NCBI GenBank assembly: GCA_044224515.1
Contig: JBGAKH010000006.1
Span: 62,001 to 126,000, forward strand
Direction of reading: 5' to 3'
Length of the DNA: 64,000 bases
Source of the DNA: JBBATK01 sp044224515
Lineage (GTDB): Bacteria > Bacteroidota > Ignavibacteria > Kapaibacteriales > NICIL-2
Below the pieces are notes generated by a model. That model was given only the letters and a program-made list of their open reading frames with translations. It was not told where the DNA came from and did not search any database. Positions 31,875-41,360 of this stretch are shown piece by piece (positions within the stretch are counted from its first letter, which is position 1; every line of letters begins with the position of its first letter). The translations under genes and the position numbers were made by a program.

Positions 31875-33005
31875 ATGTCTGACGATCGATCACAAAACGT
31901 ACAACGATTCCTGCAGCTTATCGAGAAGTCTCGTCGCGGTAAGCTGAAGATCTACATCGGTATGAGTGCAGGCGTAGGGAAGACCTACCGCATGTTGCAG
32001 GATGCGCATCGTATGCTTGGACATGGCATCGATATTCGTATTGCGTACATCGAAACGCACGATCGGGCGGAAACTGTTGAACTCGTGCAGGGAATTCCGC
32101 TTATTCCTCGTGCACTGAGCTACTATCGTAACAAGCAGGTCGAGGAAATGGATTTGTCTGCAGTGTTACGCCTGCATCCTGAAGTCGTCATTGTTGATGA
32201 ATTGGCGCACACGAACATACCGGGATCGAAAAACGAGAAGCGCTGGCAAGACGTGTTTGATATTCTTGACGCCGGCATCAACGTTATCAGTGCGGTGAAC
32301 ATACAACACATAGAGAGCTTGCATGATGAAGTTCGTCAGATCAGCGGAGTCGACGTCCAGGAGCGTGTGCCGGATCGGGTGCTGCGCGAAGCGGACGAAG
32401 TAGTTAACATAGATCTTACCGCGGAAGAACTAGTCTCCCGCCTCAAAGAAGGGAAGATCTACAAGTCTGACGTTATTCATCAAGCTCTTCAAAACTTCTT
32501 TCGCAGCGAACACATCCTTCAGCTTCGAGAGTTAGCGTTAAAAGAAGTTGCTTCGCACGTAGAGCGTCAAGTTGATACAGAAGTTCAACGGAATGCCGGA
32601 CTGCGACACGAGCGATTTATGGCGTGCATCTCAACCAACGAAAAAAGTGCGAGGTCAATTATTCGTAAAACAGCACGGCTTGCCAGTTACTATAACAGTT
32701 CGTGGATCGTGGTGTACGTTCAACGGGCAAAGGAATCGCCGGACCGTATAGCTCTCGATAGACAACGACATTTGCTCAATAACTTGAAGCTGGCGACGGA
32801 ACTTGGGGCTGAAGTCATACGTGTGAAGAACGATAACATCTCGAGAGCCATTGTGGAGGAGGCGGTACAAAGAAATGTCACGACTATTTGCATGGGGCGC
32901 CCCATGGAGCGCAGCGGTTGGCGCTTCTTTCGTCCCGAAGTGCTGAGTCCAACTCTTGCAAAACTTCGTAGTTACGATATCGATGTCATTATTTTGGCGC
33001 CATGA
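31875..33005 (+). CDS. kdpD: KdpD N-terminal sensor protein (KdpD domain plus Usp domain, no kinase)
   Basis: 376 residues corresponding only to the cytoplasmic N-terminal half of KdpD. Walker A GMSAGVGKTY (29-38), DRAETVELVQGIP, DELAHTNIPGSKNEKRWQDV and NIQHIESLHD are the KdpD-domain blocks; residues ~245-376 form a universal-stress-protein-like domain. The DUF4118 TM helices, GAF and kinase core of full KdpD are absent. They are replaced by a separate histidine kinase encoded next, with ATGA overlap (33002-33005). The protein probably senses intracellular K+, nucleotide or c-di-AMP and regulates the kinase in trans. Confidence 0.92.
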   Translation: MSDDRSQNVQRFLQLIEKSRRGKLKIYIGMSAGVGKTYRMLQDAHRMLGHGIDIRIAYIETHDRAETVELVQGIPLIPRALSYYRNKQVEEMDLSAVLRLHPEVVIVDELAHTNIPGSKNEKRWQDVFDILDAGINVISAVNIQHIESLHDEVRQISGVDVQERVPDRVLREADEVVNIDLTAEELVSRLKEGKIYKSDVIHQALQNFFRSEHILQLRELALKEVASHVERQVDTEVQRNAGLRHERFMACISTNEKSARSIIRKTARLASYYNSSWIVVYVQRAKESPDRIALDRQRHLLNNLKLATELGAEVIRVKNDNISRAIVEEAVQRNVTTICMGRPMERSGWRFFRPEVLSPTLAKLRSYDIDVIILAP

Positions 33006-34762
33006 ACATTCAACAAAAATTAGTGTTTGGACTGGGTTTCCTCTTCATATTGATTGCGGCTCTTGCCGCCGTTAGTATCAGTAATGTGCATCGACTATCC
33101 GATGCCTCACGCAGTATCTTGGAAGCCAACTATCAGTCGCTCGAGTACATTCGCGGAATGTACCATGCACTGGACAACGACCCAACAGGTCAAGTTGACT
33201 CCGTCACCTTCGCTCGAAATCTTTCTCAGCAAGCGCGTAATATCACTGAGATCGGTGAGAAGGAGTTTACCGAGCAACTTGCAATTGACTTCAAGCGTTC
33301 CTATGAGTCCAAATGGTCTCTGCAGACAGTCCAGAAAATTCGGACGGATCTGCATGCCATCATGACGCTGAATATGCAAGCATTGGAACGCAAAAGTGTC
33401 ATAGCCGAGTCAAGCGGTCGCAGTGCCAGTACTATTATTGCTGCAACTGCTAGTCTGTGCATCATTCTCGCCTTGATTCTCATCGTCAATCTCCCACGAA
33501 CCATAACGAAGCCCATAAAAGAATTACGTGAAGGCATTCAACAGATTAGCGCAAAGAATTACAGCGCGCGATTGCGCATGGATCGCAAAGATGAATTCAG
33601 AGACATAGCAAATGCATTTAATCTATTAGCTGTACAACTCTCCAACTACTATTCGAGCAGTATTTCGAAAATCATGAGTGAGAAGCATCGGGTAGAGAGC
33701 TTGGTAAACTCGATGCACGACCCGGTTTTAATTCTCGATGAGCAGCGTATGGTTCTCTTTGCTAACCGGCAAGCAGCATCTCTGCTCCTCTCAGAGCGTA
33801 GTATTTTAGTCGGGAGTTCAGCCACCGAAGCTGCTGTGCACAATGATCTTCTGCGCAATATTTTACAAGCTGCGTTTGACACGCAGTCAGCATCCCAATC
33901 CAGAAGTCTAAAAGTAATGCACGAAGGTCGAGAGCAGTACTTCGATGTTGAGCATCAACGCTTGGAAATTGCACCAAGCGATGGTGCGGAAATCCAATAT
34001 ATGGGTGATGTGATTGTGCTTCGAAACGTGACTGAATTCCGCGAACACGATGTTGCAAAGAGTTCATTTATGGCAACCGTTTCTCACGAGCTCAAAACCC
34101 CGATTTCTTCGATAAAGTTTAGTCTTCAACTGCTCGAACGCATCAAAGGTGAAGATGTAGAGAACGAGAGATCAATACTCATTCGAAGTATGGAGGAAGA
34201 TTGTAGCAGGCTGTCAAAAATATCATCCGAATTGCTTAGCATATCGCAATCGGAAACCGGCAACATTAGCCTGGCTGTTCAGGCTTGTCGTCCGGATTCG
34301 CTACTGTCGGTGGCGATCTCAGCCGTGAGTAACCTTGCTGATCAACGTTCCATCAGACTTATGATGTCGGCTGAACACTTAAGGGATCTTCCTCTCGTCA
34401 AAGCAGATGCAGAGAAAGTAACCTGGGTCCTCATTAACTTTCTCACGAATGCTGTACGCTACAGTCCGGAACATAGCGAAGTATCCGTGGGTGCGGGCCG
34501 GCACGAGATGCAGGTTGAATTCTACGTCCAGGATAGAGGCAAAGGGATAGAGGAGCGCTATCGCGATCGCATCTTCGAGCGCTATTTCCAGATACCCGGC
34601 AGCAGCAAAAGCGGTTCAGGTTTGGGCTTGGCAATCTCCCGAGAGTTCATTGAAGCTTTAGGAGGCTCCATAGGTGTGGATAGTGAACTTGGAGGTGGAA
34701 GCCGTTTTTGGTTTCGATTGGCAGTTGCACCGATAGCTCTTTCGCGAGCATTGGACAGTTGA
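33002..34762 (+). CDS. Membrane sensor histidine kinase of the kdp operon
   Basis: 586 residues. TM1 (~5-27), ~110-residue extracytoplasmic loop, TM2 (~141-165), HAMP (~167-220), PAS-like (~235-350), HisKA with His372 in VSHELKTPISS, HATPase with N box FLTNAVRYSPE and G boxes DRGKGI and KSGSGLGLAI. Overlaps the KdpD-N gene by 4 bases. No receiver domain and no kdpE follow. The upstream NtrC-type regulator is the best candidate partner. Confidence 0.93.
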   Translation: MNIQQKLVFGLGFLFILIAALAAVSISNVHRLSDASRSILEANYQSLEYIRGMYHALDNDPTGQVDSVTFARNLSQQARNITEIGEKEFTEQLAIDFKRSYESKWSLQTVQKIRTDLHAIMTLNMQALERKSVIAESSGRSASTIIAATASLCIILALILIVNLPRTITKPIKELREGIQQISAKNYSARLRMDRKDEFRDIANAFNLLAVQLSNYYSSSISKIMSEKHRVESLVNSMHDPVLILDEQRMVLFANRQAASLLLSERSILVGSSATEAAVHNDLLRNILQAAFDTQSASQSRSLKVMHEGREQYFDVEHQRLEIAPSDGAEIQYMGDVIVLRNVTEFREHDVAKSSFMATVSHELKTPISSIKFSLQLLERIKGEDVENERSILIRSMEEDCSRLSKISSELLSISQSETGNISLAVQACRPDSLLSVAISAVSNLADQRSIRLMMSAEHLRDLPLVKADAEKVTWVLINFLTNAVRYSPEHSEVSVGAGRHEMQVEFYVQDRGKGIEERYRDRIFERYFQIPGSSKSGSGLGLAISREFIEALGGSIGVDSELGGGSRFWFRLAVAPIALSRALDS

Positions 34763-34878
34763 TATCATTGTACCGCGGGCGAAAGAGACGAGCATCTTCC
34801 GGAGTTCCGCGTTTTGACATCCGTAAGTCTACGTGTTGACTGTGTGCACCGGAAATCATAACTTATGGCATTGTTAAA

Positions 34879-34890
34879 CATGTATACATG
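34879..34890. other. 12-bp perfect palindrome before a small gene
   Basis: CATGTATACATG lies nine bases before the ATG at 34899. It could be an operator for a dimeric regulator or chance. Confidence 0.25.
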
Positions 34891-34898
34891 CCCTCGTT

Positions 34899-35231
34899 AT
34901 GATGGACTTTCAAGACATTAAGCTGCTCGCAAAAAAGATCGTCGATGAAATGGATGCCAAACACTCTGCGGACTTGGCCCCGAAGTGGGAACAAGCCACC
35001 CTCATGGTTGTGCCTCGAGATTCTTCGATGAAGTCGCACGAGATTCCTATTGACAAACTCTTACACAAGGTTGTGATGATGCGCGATAATCTGCGCATAC
35101 TCGAGCAACAAATAAATAGCTCTTCACTTGGAGATGGCGAAAAAGTCAAGCTTCAAGGCTACATTACCAAGATCTATGGGTCAATGACTTCATTCAACTT
35201 TATGTTCCAGAATGATGTAGACAAGTTTTAG
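34899..35231 (+). CDS. Small helical protein of unknown function
   Basis: 110 residues, charged, cytoplasmic, no TM segment. It reads MMDFQDIKLLAKKIVDEMDAK and later LLHKVVMMRDNLRILEQQINSS, with helical heptad character. The second ATG (34902) is equally possible. I do not recognise a family. It is the last plus-strand gene before a long minus-strand block. Confidence 0.6.
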   Translation: MMDFQDIKLLAKKIVDEMDAKHSADLAPKWEQATLMVVPRDSSMKSHEIPIDKLLHKVVMMRDNLRILEQQINSSSLGDGEKVKLQGYITKIYGSMTSFNFMFQNDVDKF

Positions 35232-35313
35232 AGACTAAAGCCAAAACAGATCGTTCTGAAAGGGCTCTAGAGTGTCGTGAGCAGCGGACTTCAGCTTCTG
35301 CTGTGTATGCTAT

Positions 35314-35333
35314 GAAAAAAAACTCGGAGAGTG
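35314..35333 (-). terminator. Weak terminator of the minus-strand SBP/PBP2 operon
   Basis: Read on the minus strand: ACTC-TCC-GAGT followed by a run of T (35315-35322 are A on the plus strand). Only 4 bp of stem, but just downstream of the solute-binding protein stop. Confidence 0.4.
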
Positions 35334-35340
35334 AGCCCTC

Positions 35341-36606
35341 TCAGTGTCGCCTTGCCGCTTCGATCGTGCTCCATGCGATTTGCAGATCGCGCATCGCCTC
35401 ACGCGGACTCTTCTTTTCATACAAAACCTGCATGATCTGTTGCTCAAATTCCGCTTCGGCGTCGAGGAAATATGGAGTGGAAGGTAGTGGACGTGAGCGC
35501 AGACACTGACTATAGAAACCTTCTATATTTGTATTGGCTGCGTACACACTCGAATCGGAACGATCTACAGGCTTCTTTTCTTGAAAAAGCGGCGCAGCGG
35601 GAAAGCCTGCGTCCGGCAGTTGCCGACAGAATTGAACTTGAACCGTACTGCTACTTAAGAATCGCAGAAGCTGCATGCATGCTTCCTTGTGCTGAGATGA
35701 AGAAGTCAGTGCCCAGCAGTCCGCACTAAGGATACTCCAACCTGTAAGTGCACTGTCCTTGGCCCAGCTCCAGGCGGGCCAACGATCTGCGACCTGATAG
35801 TTCATTGAAGTAGTAGGTGAAGCAAGGTTCCACATTCCACTTGGCCACAGACCAAGCTCATGTCCTGCAAGGGCATCATCAAGAGTTCTCGAAGACTCCA
35901 TACGGCCATTTTTACACATTGATGCGTAGGATTCTAACGCCGCAATTGCCTCTGAGTCGATTGTGCTCGAAAATGGCAAACTCGTCATAATACGGCTGCC
36001 ACCGGCCCATAAGAACGGAAGCGTTTTCTTTAGTACGTTGTGCGGCTCATACGAATTCACACCCACTCGAAGGCTTTGAAAGGCCGGATTTTTGAGCATG
36101 CGTTCGTAATCATCAAGCGAGGGTTGCAAGTTCTCTCTCGACAACGCTTTTCCTAGGGATCCATCGACAAAAAGTGCCCGACAATTCATGGTCCAAGGAA
36201 GTGCATACATCTTTCCTTGGAGCTTCACGGCATTATGGAGACGAGGTATACTTCGTGCCAAAAGATCGTCGGGTAGGCTATCCAACACAGATGCCGATGC
36301 GAACTCTTCTACCCACTCTAAACCGATATGGATAATGTCGGGGGCGGATGAGGAGGCAAAAGCAGTTTGCAGCTTTGCTTTGCCGTCAGACCACTGCAAT
36401 GCTGTTGCTTCAATGTGAACGCCCGGATGTTGCTCTTCAAAGATGCGCAGCAAACTGTCCAATACTTGAGTCTGACGCGGTTCGGACCAAAAGTGCCAAA
36501 GACGTATCGTAGGTGAGGCTTGTGGCTTATTACACGAGGTGCTGCCCATGGTGAGCAGCGCGCATAGCGCTGCGAGCCCTAACAAAGAAGGCCTCAGAGA
36601 AATCAT
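35341..36606 (-). CDS. Extracellular solute-binding lipoprotein, family 1 (sugar type)
   Basis: 421 residues with lipobox STSC (Cys25). IRLWHFWSEPRQTQVLDSLLRIFEEQHPGV, SSAPDIIHIGLEWVEEFA, GKMYALPWTMNCRALFVD and GLWPSGMWNL are the blocks of family-1 binding proteins (UgpB/MalE type). The ligand is probably a sugar or sugar phosphate. Its ATG overlaps the PBP2 stop as ATGA, so it is translated from the same mRNA as a peptidoglycan transpeptidase. No permease or ATPase genes follow. Confidence 0.85.
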   Translation of the reverse strand: MISLRPSLLGLAALCALLTMGSTSCNKPQASPTIRLWHFWSEPRQTQVLDSLLRIFEEQHPGVHIEATALQWSDGKAKLQTAFASSSAPDIIHIGLEWVEEFASASVLDSLPDDLLARSIPRLHNAVKLQGKMYALPWTMNCRALFVDGSLGKALSRENLQPSLDDYERMLKNPAFQSLRVGVNSYEPHNVLKKTLPFLWAGGSRIMTSLPFSSTIDSEAIAALESYASMCKNGRMESSRTLDDALAGHELGLWPSGMWNLASPTTSMNYQVADRWPAWSWAKDSALTGWSILSADCWALTSSSQHKEACMQLLRFLSSSTVQVQFCRQLPDAGFPAAPLFQEKKPVDRSDSSVYAANTNIEGFYSQCLRSRPLPSTPYFLDAEAEFEQQIMQVLYEKKSPREAMRDLQIAWSTIEAARRH

Positions 36607-38453
36607 CGCCCTTGTCTGCTACTGTCGCTTTGGTGAACAACGGTAGTATCATGTGCTGTTGAGTCACCCGAAGGTCGCTGCAGACGTCGAACCGGATGGA
36701 AATAAGCATCAAGGATGTCTCGCGCTATTGGAGCAGCGCGCTCGGAGCCAAATCCCGCATTTTCGACCATGACACACATGGCGATAGTGGGGTTTTCCTC
36801 CGGTGCAAAGCAGATAAACCAAGAGTGATCGCGTCCGTGTGGATTCTGTGCCGTACCGGTTTTCCCGCACACTTTGATGCCGTCGACCTTCACGTTTTGT
36901 GCGGTACCGCCGGCAGTGTTGCAGACATCATACATCGCGCGATGAACCAGGTCAAAGTACTTCTTGTCTATGGGCAAGACCACAGAGTCGTGAGCCATCG
37001 TTTCCATTTTCGAACGATCTTTATAATAGTATGATCGCACTATATGTGGCTGATAATAGACACCCTTGTTTGCCAGTGCGCAACAATAAGCAGCCATTTG
37101 AAGAGGAGTGACACCAATCTCTCCTTGACCGATTCCGAGATTGATCATACGTCCATCGATGAGCACGCCGGTGACTCCGCGCTTGCCATAGAGCTCGCGA
37201 TTCATGAGCAATCCTCGACTTTCTTCACGTAGATCAACTCCGGTGGATTGACCGAAGCGGAACATCGTACCATACTTGTTGTAAGTTTCGATGCCCATGC
37301 GACGCCCTAACTCGTAGAAGAACGTGTTGCATGAAACGTGGATAGCGCGTTGCACGGTAATTGGACCATGGCGTCCTCCGTGACATTTAAACGTCCGGCC
37401 GCCATAGGTATAACTACCCGGACAGTTAATGGTCGAATGTTCGTCGATAAGATGCTCCTGCAGACCGGCCAAGGCCATGAGCATTTTCCATGTAGATCCC
37501 GGTGGATACTGTGCTTGGGTTGCTCTGTTGAATAGGGGCTTCTCGGGATCACGGACCAACTCCATGTATTCGTTGGAGAGTTTACCGGAGGTGAACTTGC
37601 TGAGATCGTAGTCGGGTGCGCTAACCAAAGCCATGATTTCACCGCTCCGCGGGTCCATGACGACGATACCTCCGTTATCACCTTTTAAACCGCGTTCGGC
37701 AACCTCTTGCAAAGAAGGATCCAAGCCTGTGTACAAGTCAGCGCCTTCGGAGGCTTCAATGTCACTTTTACCCTTGTTGAAGTTTTCGATCGGCTGTCCG
37801 GCAGCGTTGACGGCGACGAACTGAATGCCCTTGTTTCCTCGAATGAGATCCTCGTGAGACTTCTCGAGACCGCTTTGTCCGATAAGGTCGCCGGACCGAT
37901 AGTAGCTACCGACATTCTTCAGTTGTTCCTGACTGACTTCAGAGCGATATCCAAAGAGGTGAGAGGCTCGGGCTTTGATTTCATACGTACGCTTTGTCTC
38001 TATACTGAGGTCGACACCGGGTAACAAATCGTGATTCTCTTCTATGGCAGCTCTCAAATTGTCATCCAGGTCGCGCATGATTTTAACCTGCGCAAAACGG
38101 TTAACGCGATTTTCCTCGTAGGTGGCCTTCAAGTCAGATTCGGCTAAGCCGGTCAATCGTGAGAGCAGAGGGATACAATCACTATTGAAATCATTTGGAG
38201 TTATTACCAGGGTGTAGGAAGCGGAGTTCTGAACCATGACCTTGCCATTGCGGTCATATACGCAACCTCGATACGGTTCCTTGGTCAACTGTTTAATCGC
38301 CTGCGTCTCAGAACGCTGCAACAACTCCGTCCCACGAACCATTTGCAAGTAGGCTAATCGGAGACCGAATGTGAGTGCCACAGCCAGGACAATAACGCGA
38401 AAAATTCTCTCGCGACCGGGCGATGCAAAATTGGGGATGTTAGATATCGACAT
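36603..38453 (-). CDS. mrdA: Penicillin-binding protein 2 (peptidoglycan D,D-transpeptidase MrdA)
   Basis: 616 residues. N-terminal TM helix (~17-37), dimerisation region with RGCVYDRNGKVMVQNSASY and transpeptidase domain with SxxK in PPGSTWKML, SxN in SCNTFFYELG and KTG in VCGKTGTAQN. Elongasome class B PBP that cross-links septum-independent wall with RodA. RodA is not in the window; a pseudo-rhomboid gene lies upstream with a 47-base gap. Confidence 0.95.
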   Translation of the reverse strand: MSISNIPNFASPGRERIFRVIVLAVALTFGLRLAYLQMVRGTELLQRSETQAIKQLTKEPYRGCVYDRNGKVMVQNSASYTLVITPNDFNSDCIPLLSRLTGLAESDLKATYEENRVNRFAQVKIMRDLDDNLRAAIEENHDLLPGVDLSIETKRTYEIKARASHLFGYRSEVSQEQLKNVGSYYRSGDLIGQSGLEKSHEDLIRGNKGIQFVAVNAAGQPIENFNKGKSDIEASEGADLYTGLDPSLQEVAERGLKGDNGGIVVMDPRSGEIMALVSAPDYDLSKFTSGKLSNEYMELVRDPEKPLFNRATQAQYPPGSTWKMLMALAGLQEHLIDEHSTINCPGSYTYGGRTFKCHGGRHGPITVQRAIHVSCNTFFYELGRRMGIETYNKYGTMFRFGQSTGVDLREESRGLLMNRELYGKRGVTGVLIDGRMINLGIGQGEIGVTPLQMAAYCCALANKGVYYQPHIVRSYYYKDRSKMETMAHDSVVLPIDKKYFDLVHRAMYDVCNTAGGTAQNVKVDGIKVCGKTGTAQNPHGRDHSWFICFAPEENPTIAMCVMVENAGFGSERAAPIARDILDAYFHPVRRLQRPSGDSTAHDTTVVHQSDSSRQGR

Positions 38454-38500
38454 CGGGAAATGCTGCTATTCGAGTGTCGGAGCACAGTTCGATGTGCAAT

Positions 38501-39361
38501 TTATCGCATTCGCTGCGAATAGTCCTCAAGGAAGGATTTTTCCTCCGGAGTCAAGGACTCTTGGCCATGATCAATGATCTTGTCAAGTAACAAGTTGAGC
38601 ATTTCCTCATCACTCCGCTGAGGGTCCGGATAGAACAATTTGCTCATATTTCTGTCGTTCTTTCCAAAGCTGCTGACTAGTTCCTCTTCTTGCTCCAACA
38701 GACTGTCGTCAAGGATTTCTCTGTGGCTCGTTAGGTTCATGGCGCGAACTCTCTTTAACTGTTGTTGCAAGAGAGTCGTAACCACCAAACCAAAGCACAA
38801 ACCGTAAATGCTTGGCAGTAATCCATAGTACAGTCCGTTAACACCTTGCGTTGCAAAAGCTATGACCCGATAGGTCAATGCACTAGCAGCCAACACAAGA
38901 ATAACGTGGATTGCCCGAATCTCATAGCGCTGTAGCAGGACGATGCTGCGCTGCGGTTGCAGGAATGCAAAGAGGCTGATGATAAAAAACGATAGAACGT
39001 CTCCGCCACTTAGCACATAATGTTGATTCAGACTAAGTGAAACCAAGCTATACAAGAGGCCAAAGCTCAAGACCAACGCGCCGGCACTGAGGGCAAATCG
39101 TTTTGTCGAAAAAGTGATCTCAAGATGTGAGGCAAAAATTCCGAGGCTTAAACTCAGAAGCAAGAAACTTGCAGTATCAAAACTACTTAGGGGGTAGCTC
39201 AGTATGCGCCATAGCTCGAAGTTCTTGAACACTCTGTCCGGATCTAAGGAAAGAAACGAATAACAGAAGCCATGACCAAAAATGTTGAGAATAAAGCTCA
39301 TGCCCACGACTACCAAGAGTAGCTGAGAAAACACAGGGGCGTTATGATAGAGTTTATTCAT
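38501..39361 (-). CDS. Rhomboid-like membrane protein lacking catalytic residues
   Basis: 286 residues from ATG 39361; a TTG at 39397 is in frame but less likely. Six or so TM segments and a cytoplasmic tail with DEEMLNLLLDKIIDHGQESLTPEEKSFLEDYS, a tail I associate with rhomboid-family proteins of Bacteroidota. The segment expected to hold the Ser motif reads YVLSGGDVLSFF and no clear GxSG or TM6 His is visible, so it looks like a pseudoprotease. Located just upstream of mrdA. Confidence 0.65.
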   Translation of the reverse strand: MNKLYHNAPVFSQLLLVVVGMSFILNIFGHGFCYSFLSLDPDRVFKNFELWRILSYPLSSFDTASFLLLSLSLGIFASHLEITFSTKRFALSAGALVLSFGLLYSLVSLSLNQHYVLSGGDVLSFFIISLFAFLQPQRSIVLLQRYEIRAIHVILVLAASALTYRVIAFATQGVNGLYYGLLPSIYGLCFGLVVTTLLQQQLKRVRAMNLTSHREILDDSLLEQEEELVSSFGKNDRNMSKLFYPDPQRSDEEMLNLLLDKIIDHGQESLTPEEKSFLEDYSQRMR

Positions 39362-39809
39362 AGATGATAACAATCGACGAAACAGGACTACCCACAAAAC
39401 GGTACCCGTCGACTCAAAACCGTCAGATAAGCGTGATGCGGCACTTCAGGTGCGACAGACTCCGCCATGTGCGCTTATGTTGAAAAACACCGGACATCAC
39501 GACAAAAACCTAGACATGTCCACTTAGTGTTTAGACGGAATTTCCGCGTACAAAGTTTCAGATCCAGGGTGTTAAAGATCTTCAAGGCTGCAGAGCTTGG
39601 TAATGCCGAAAAGCTAGCGCCTGTGCTTGCCAGCACCTGCGGTGGACTGACCTGCTTACTCTTGCTCACCCTAAGATAAACGACACAGAAAGCCGAAAAA
39701 CGATTCAGCGTCCGTGAGGATTCTTGTCCAGAAAAAGCCTTGACGCAACGCTTGAGTGTACAGCGTAGAGGCGGATCATCAGCGAAGACACTCCTCAGTA
39801 GCGGCGCGA
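39362..39809. other. 448-base gap without a supported gene
   Basis: Between the pseudo-rhomboid start and the NuoE stop. It contains only short frames (for example a 64-codon GTG frame on the minus strand, 39669-39475) and a small GTGCT-TGCC-AGCAC hairpin near 39625. It must contain the minus-strand promoter for the rhomboid/PBP2/SBP genes, but I cannot point to it. Confidence 0.5.
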
Positions 39810-40295
39810 TCAGGTCAATTTTTCCATCATGCCTTCAATTTGCGACCAGCTAATATTCTCGTAGAAGTCTTCGTTCACAGCGATCATCGGCGCACCGCCG
39901 CAAGCGCCCATACATTCCACTTCCTCAACGCTTATGCGACCATCGGCAGTTGTTTGGTTGTGGCTAATCCCGAATTTCTCGCAGAACTGGCGATAGATCT
40001 CATCGCCCCCGCGGAGCATGCAGGAGATGTTCGTACAGACTTGCACATGGAATTTTCCCATGGGCTTCTTGAAGTACATCGTGTAGAAGGTCGCAACACC
40101 CAGCACATGTGCGTACGGGAGGTCCATCACTGAAGCGACATACCGCATCACTGATTCGGAGAGCCAGCCCCATTTCTTCTGCGCCATCCATAGTACGGGC
40201 ATGATTGCCGCTTTGGGTTGGGGATAGAGAGCTTTCAGTTCTGCGACTCGCTGAAGTTCTTCAGGGCTAAAGCTAAGGTTCTCGTGACTCTGCAT
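39810..40295 (-). CDS. nuoE: NADH-quinone oxidoreductase 24-kDa-type subunit (NuoE)
   Basis: 161 residues of thioredoxin-like fold. The [2Fe-2S] (N1a) ligands are C87, C92, C128 and C132 (VCTNISC and CMGACGG). LYPQPKAAIMPVLWMAQKKWGWLS and GVATFYTMYF are family blocks. Part of the NADH-input module of complex I, or of related NAD-dependent dehydrogenases/hydrogenases. No nuoF or other subunit is adjacent, so it is an orphan here. Confidence 0.93.
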   Translation of the reverse strand: MQSHENLSFSPEELQRVAELKALYPQPKAAIMPVLWMAQKKWGWLSESVMRYVASVMDLPYAHVLGVATFYTMYFKKPMGKFHVQVCTNISCMLRGGDEIYRQFCEKFGISHNQTTADGRISVEEVECMGACGGAPMIAVNEDFYENISWSQIEGMMEKLT

Positions 40296-40453
40296 AGTTC
40301 TATGAGTGTAAATCAGTCGATGTAATACCGGCGCTGCTGTACCGGTGCAAATTTAAATAGTGGCGGACTATTGAAGACGATGTTCGGCGGGGGAATTGCG
40401 ATTCTGACCTGAAAAAACACGAAAAAGGACGAGAGGGTTCTCAGATTCTTAAC

Positions 40454-41341
40454 TCATCGTTTTACTCGTTTCACCATGAGGCGCGTATAGATATACAGTT
40501 TTGCGGCAATCCAAATCTTGTGGAGATTGGAGACTCCAATGCGTTTCTCGTACACATTGTAGTTATTCAATTCAATCTTCTCCAGAATTCTGTAGTAGAT
40601 GGCATCCATGATTTCGGCGGCGAACATGGTTATGCGTTCATCCGGACGCAGTGCGGCGCGAGCTTTATTATAAAACTCGCGGGCCCGTCGTGATTCGAAC
40701 TCCATGAGGGCAACAAAACGATCATCATATACCTCATTCAGGATGTCGTCAGTCGTAAGCCCAAATTTATCAAGATCTTCCTGAGGTATATAAATATATC
40801 CGCGATCTTTATCAGCCTTGATGTCGCGCAGGATATTCGTGAGTTGAAGGGCGTAGCCCAGAAATACGGCGTATTCCTTGGTGGACTCGTATTTGTAGCC
40901 AAAAATCTCGATGCTGGTAAGCCCGACGATGCTAGCCACGCTGTAACAGTAGTCTTTGAGATCTTCAAAGGTCCGATAACGTCGGTGGACTAAGTCCCGG
41001 GCACAACCATCGATCAATGTCAGGAAATACTGTTTGGGTAGATTAAAAGAGCGGATTACTCCACCCAGAGGTGCCAAAACTGCCAAAGTACTTGTGCCCG
41101 CGTAGAGTTTTTCAATTTCATTACGCCACCACTGTAAACGCTCACGTTTGGTTTGAATGACAGAAGCTTCGAGTGAAGGATCTTCGTCTACTATATCATC
41201 GATTTGTCTAAAAAAAGCGTAGACTTCATGCATGGCTTCTCGCTCGTCCTTGGGTAAGAATGAGAACGAGTAGTAAAAATTCGTCTTACCTTTGGTAGGC
41301 AACACAAACTCACTGCTATCTGCCAGGACAACATGACTCAT
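40454..41341 (-). CDS. hpnD: Squalene/phytoene synthase family protein (HpnD type)
   Basis: 295 residues from ATG 41341 (MSHVVLADSSEF). A longer frame to ATG 41416 overlaps hpnC by 56 bases and adds a segment not expected in the family. NFYYSFSFLPKDEREAMHEVYAFFRQIDDIVDE has the first Asp-rich motif, and ALQLTNILRDIKADKDRGYIYIP the second. HpnD makes presqualene diphosphate from two farnesyl diphosphates. Paired here with HpnC; the third enzyme HpnE is not in the window. Confidence 0.85.
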   Translation of the reverse strand: MSHVVLADSSEFVLPTKGKTNFYYSFSFLPKDEREAMHEVYAFFRQIDDIVDEDPSLEASVIQTKRERLQWWRNEIEKLYAGTSTLAVLAPLGGVIRSFNLPKQYFLTLIDGCARDLVHRRYRTFEDLKDYCYSVASIVGLTSIEIFGYKYESTKEYAVFLGYALQLTNILRDIKADKDRGYIYIPQEDLDKFGLTTDDILNEVYDDRFVALMEFESRRAREFYNKARAALRPDERITMFAAEIMDAIYYRILEKIELNNYNVYEKRIGVSNLHKIWIAAKLYIYTRLMVKRVKR

Positions 41342-41360
41342 TTGAGCGTGAAGGACTCCG

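Noticed and set aside
39475..39669. 64-codon minus-strand frame in the 448-base gap
   Set aside because: GTG start, no SD, composition unlike neighbours, no recognisable segment.
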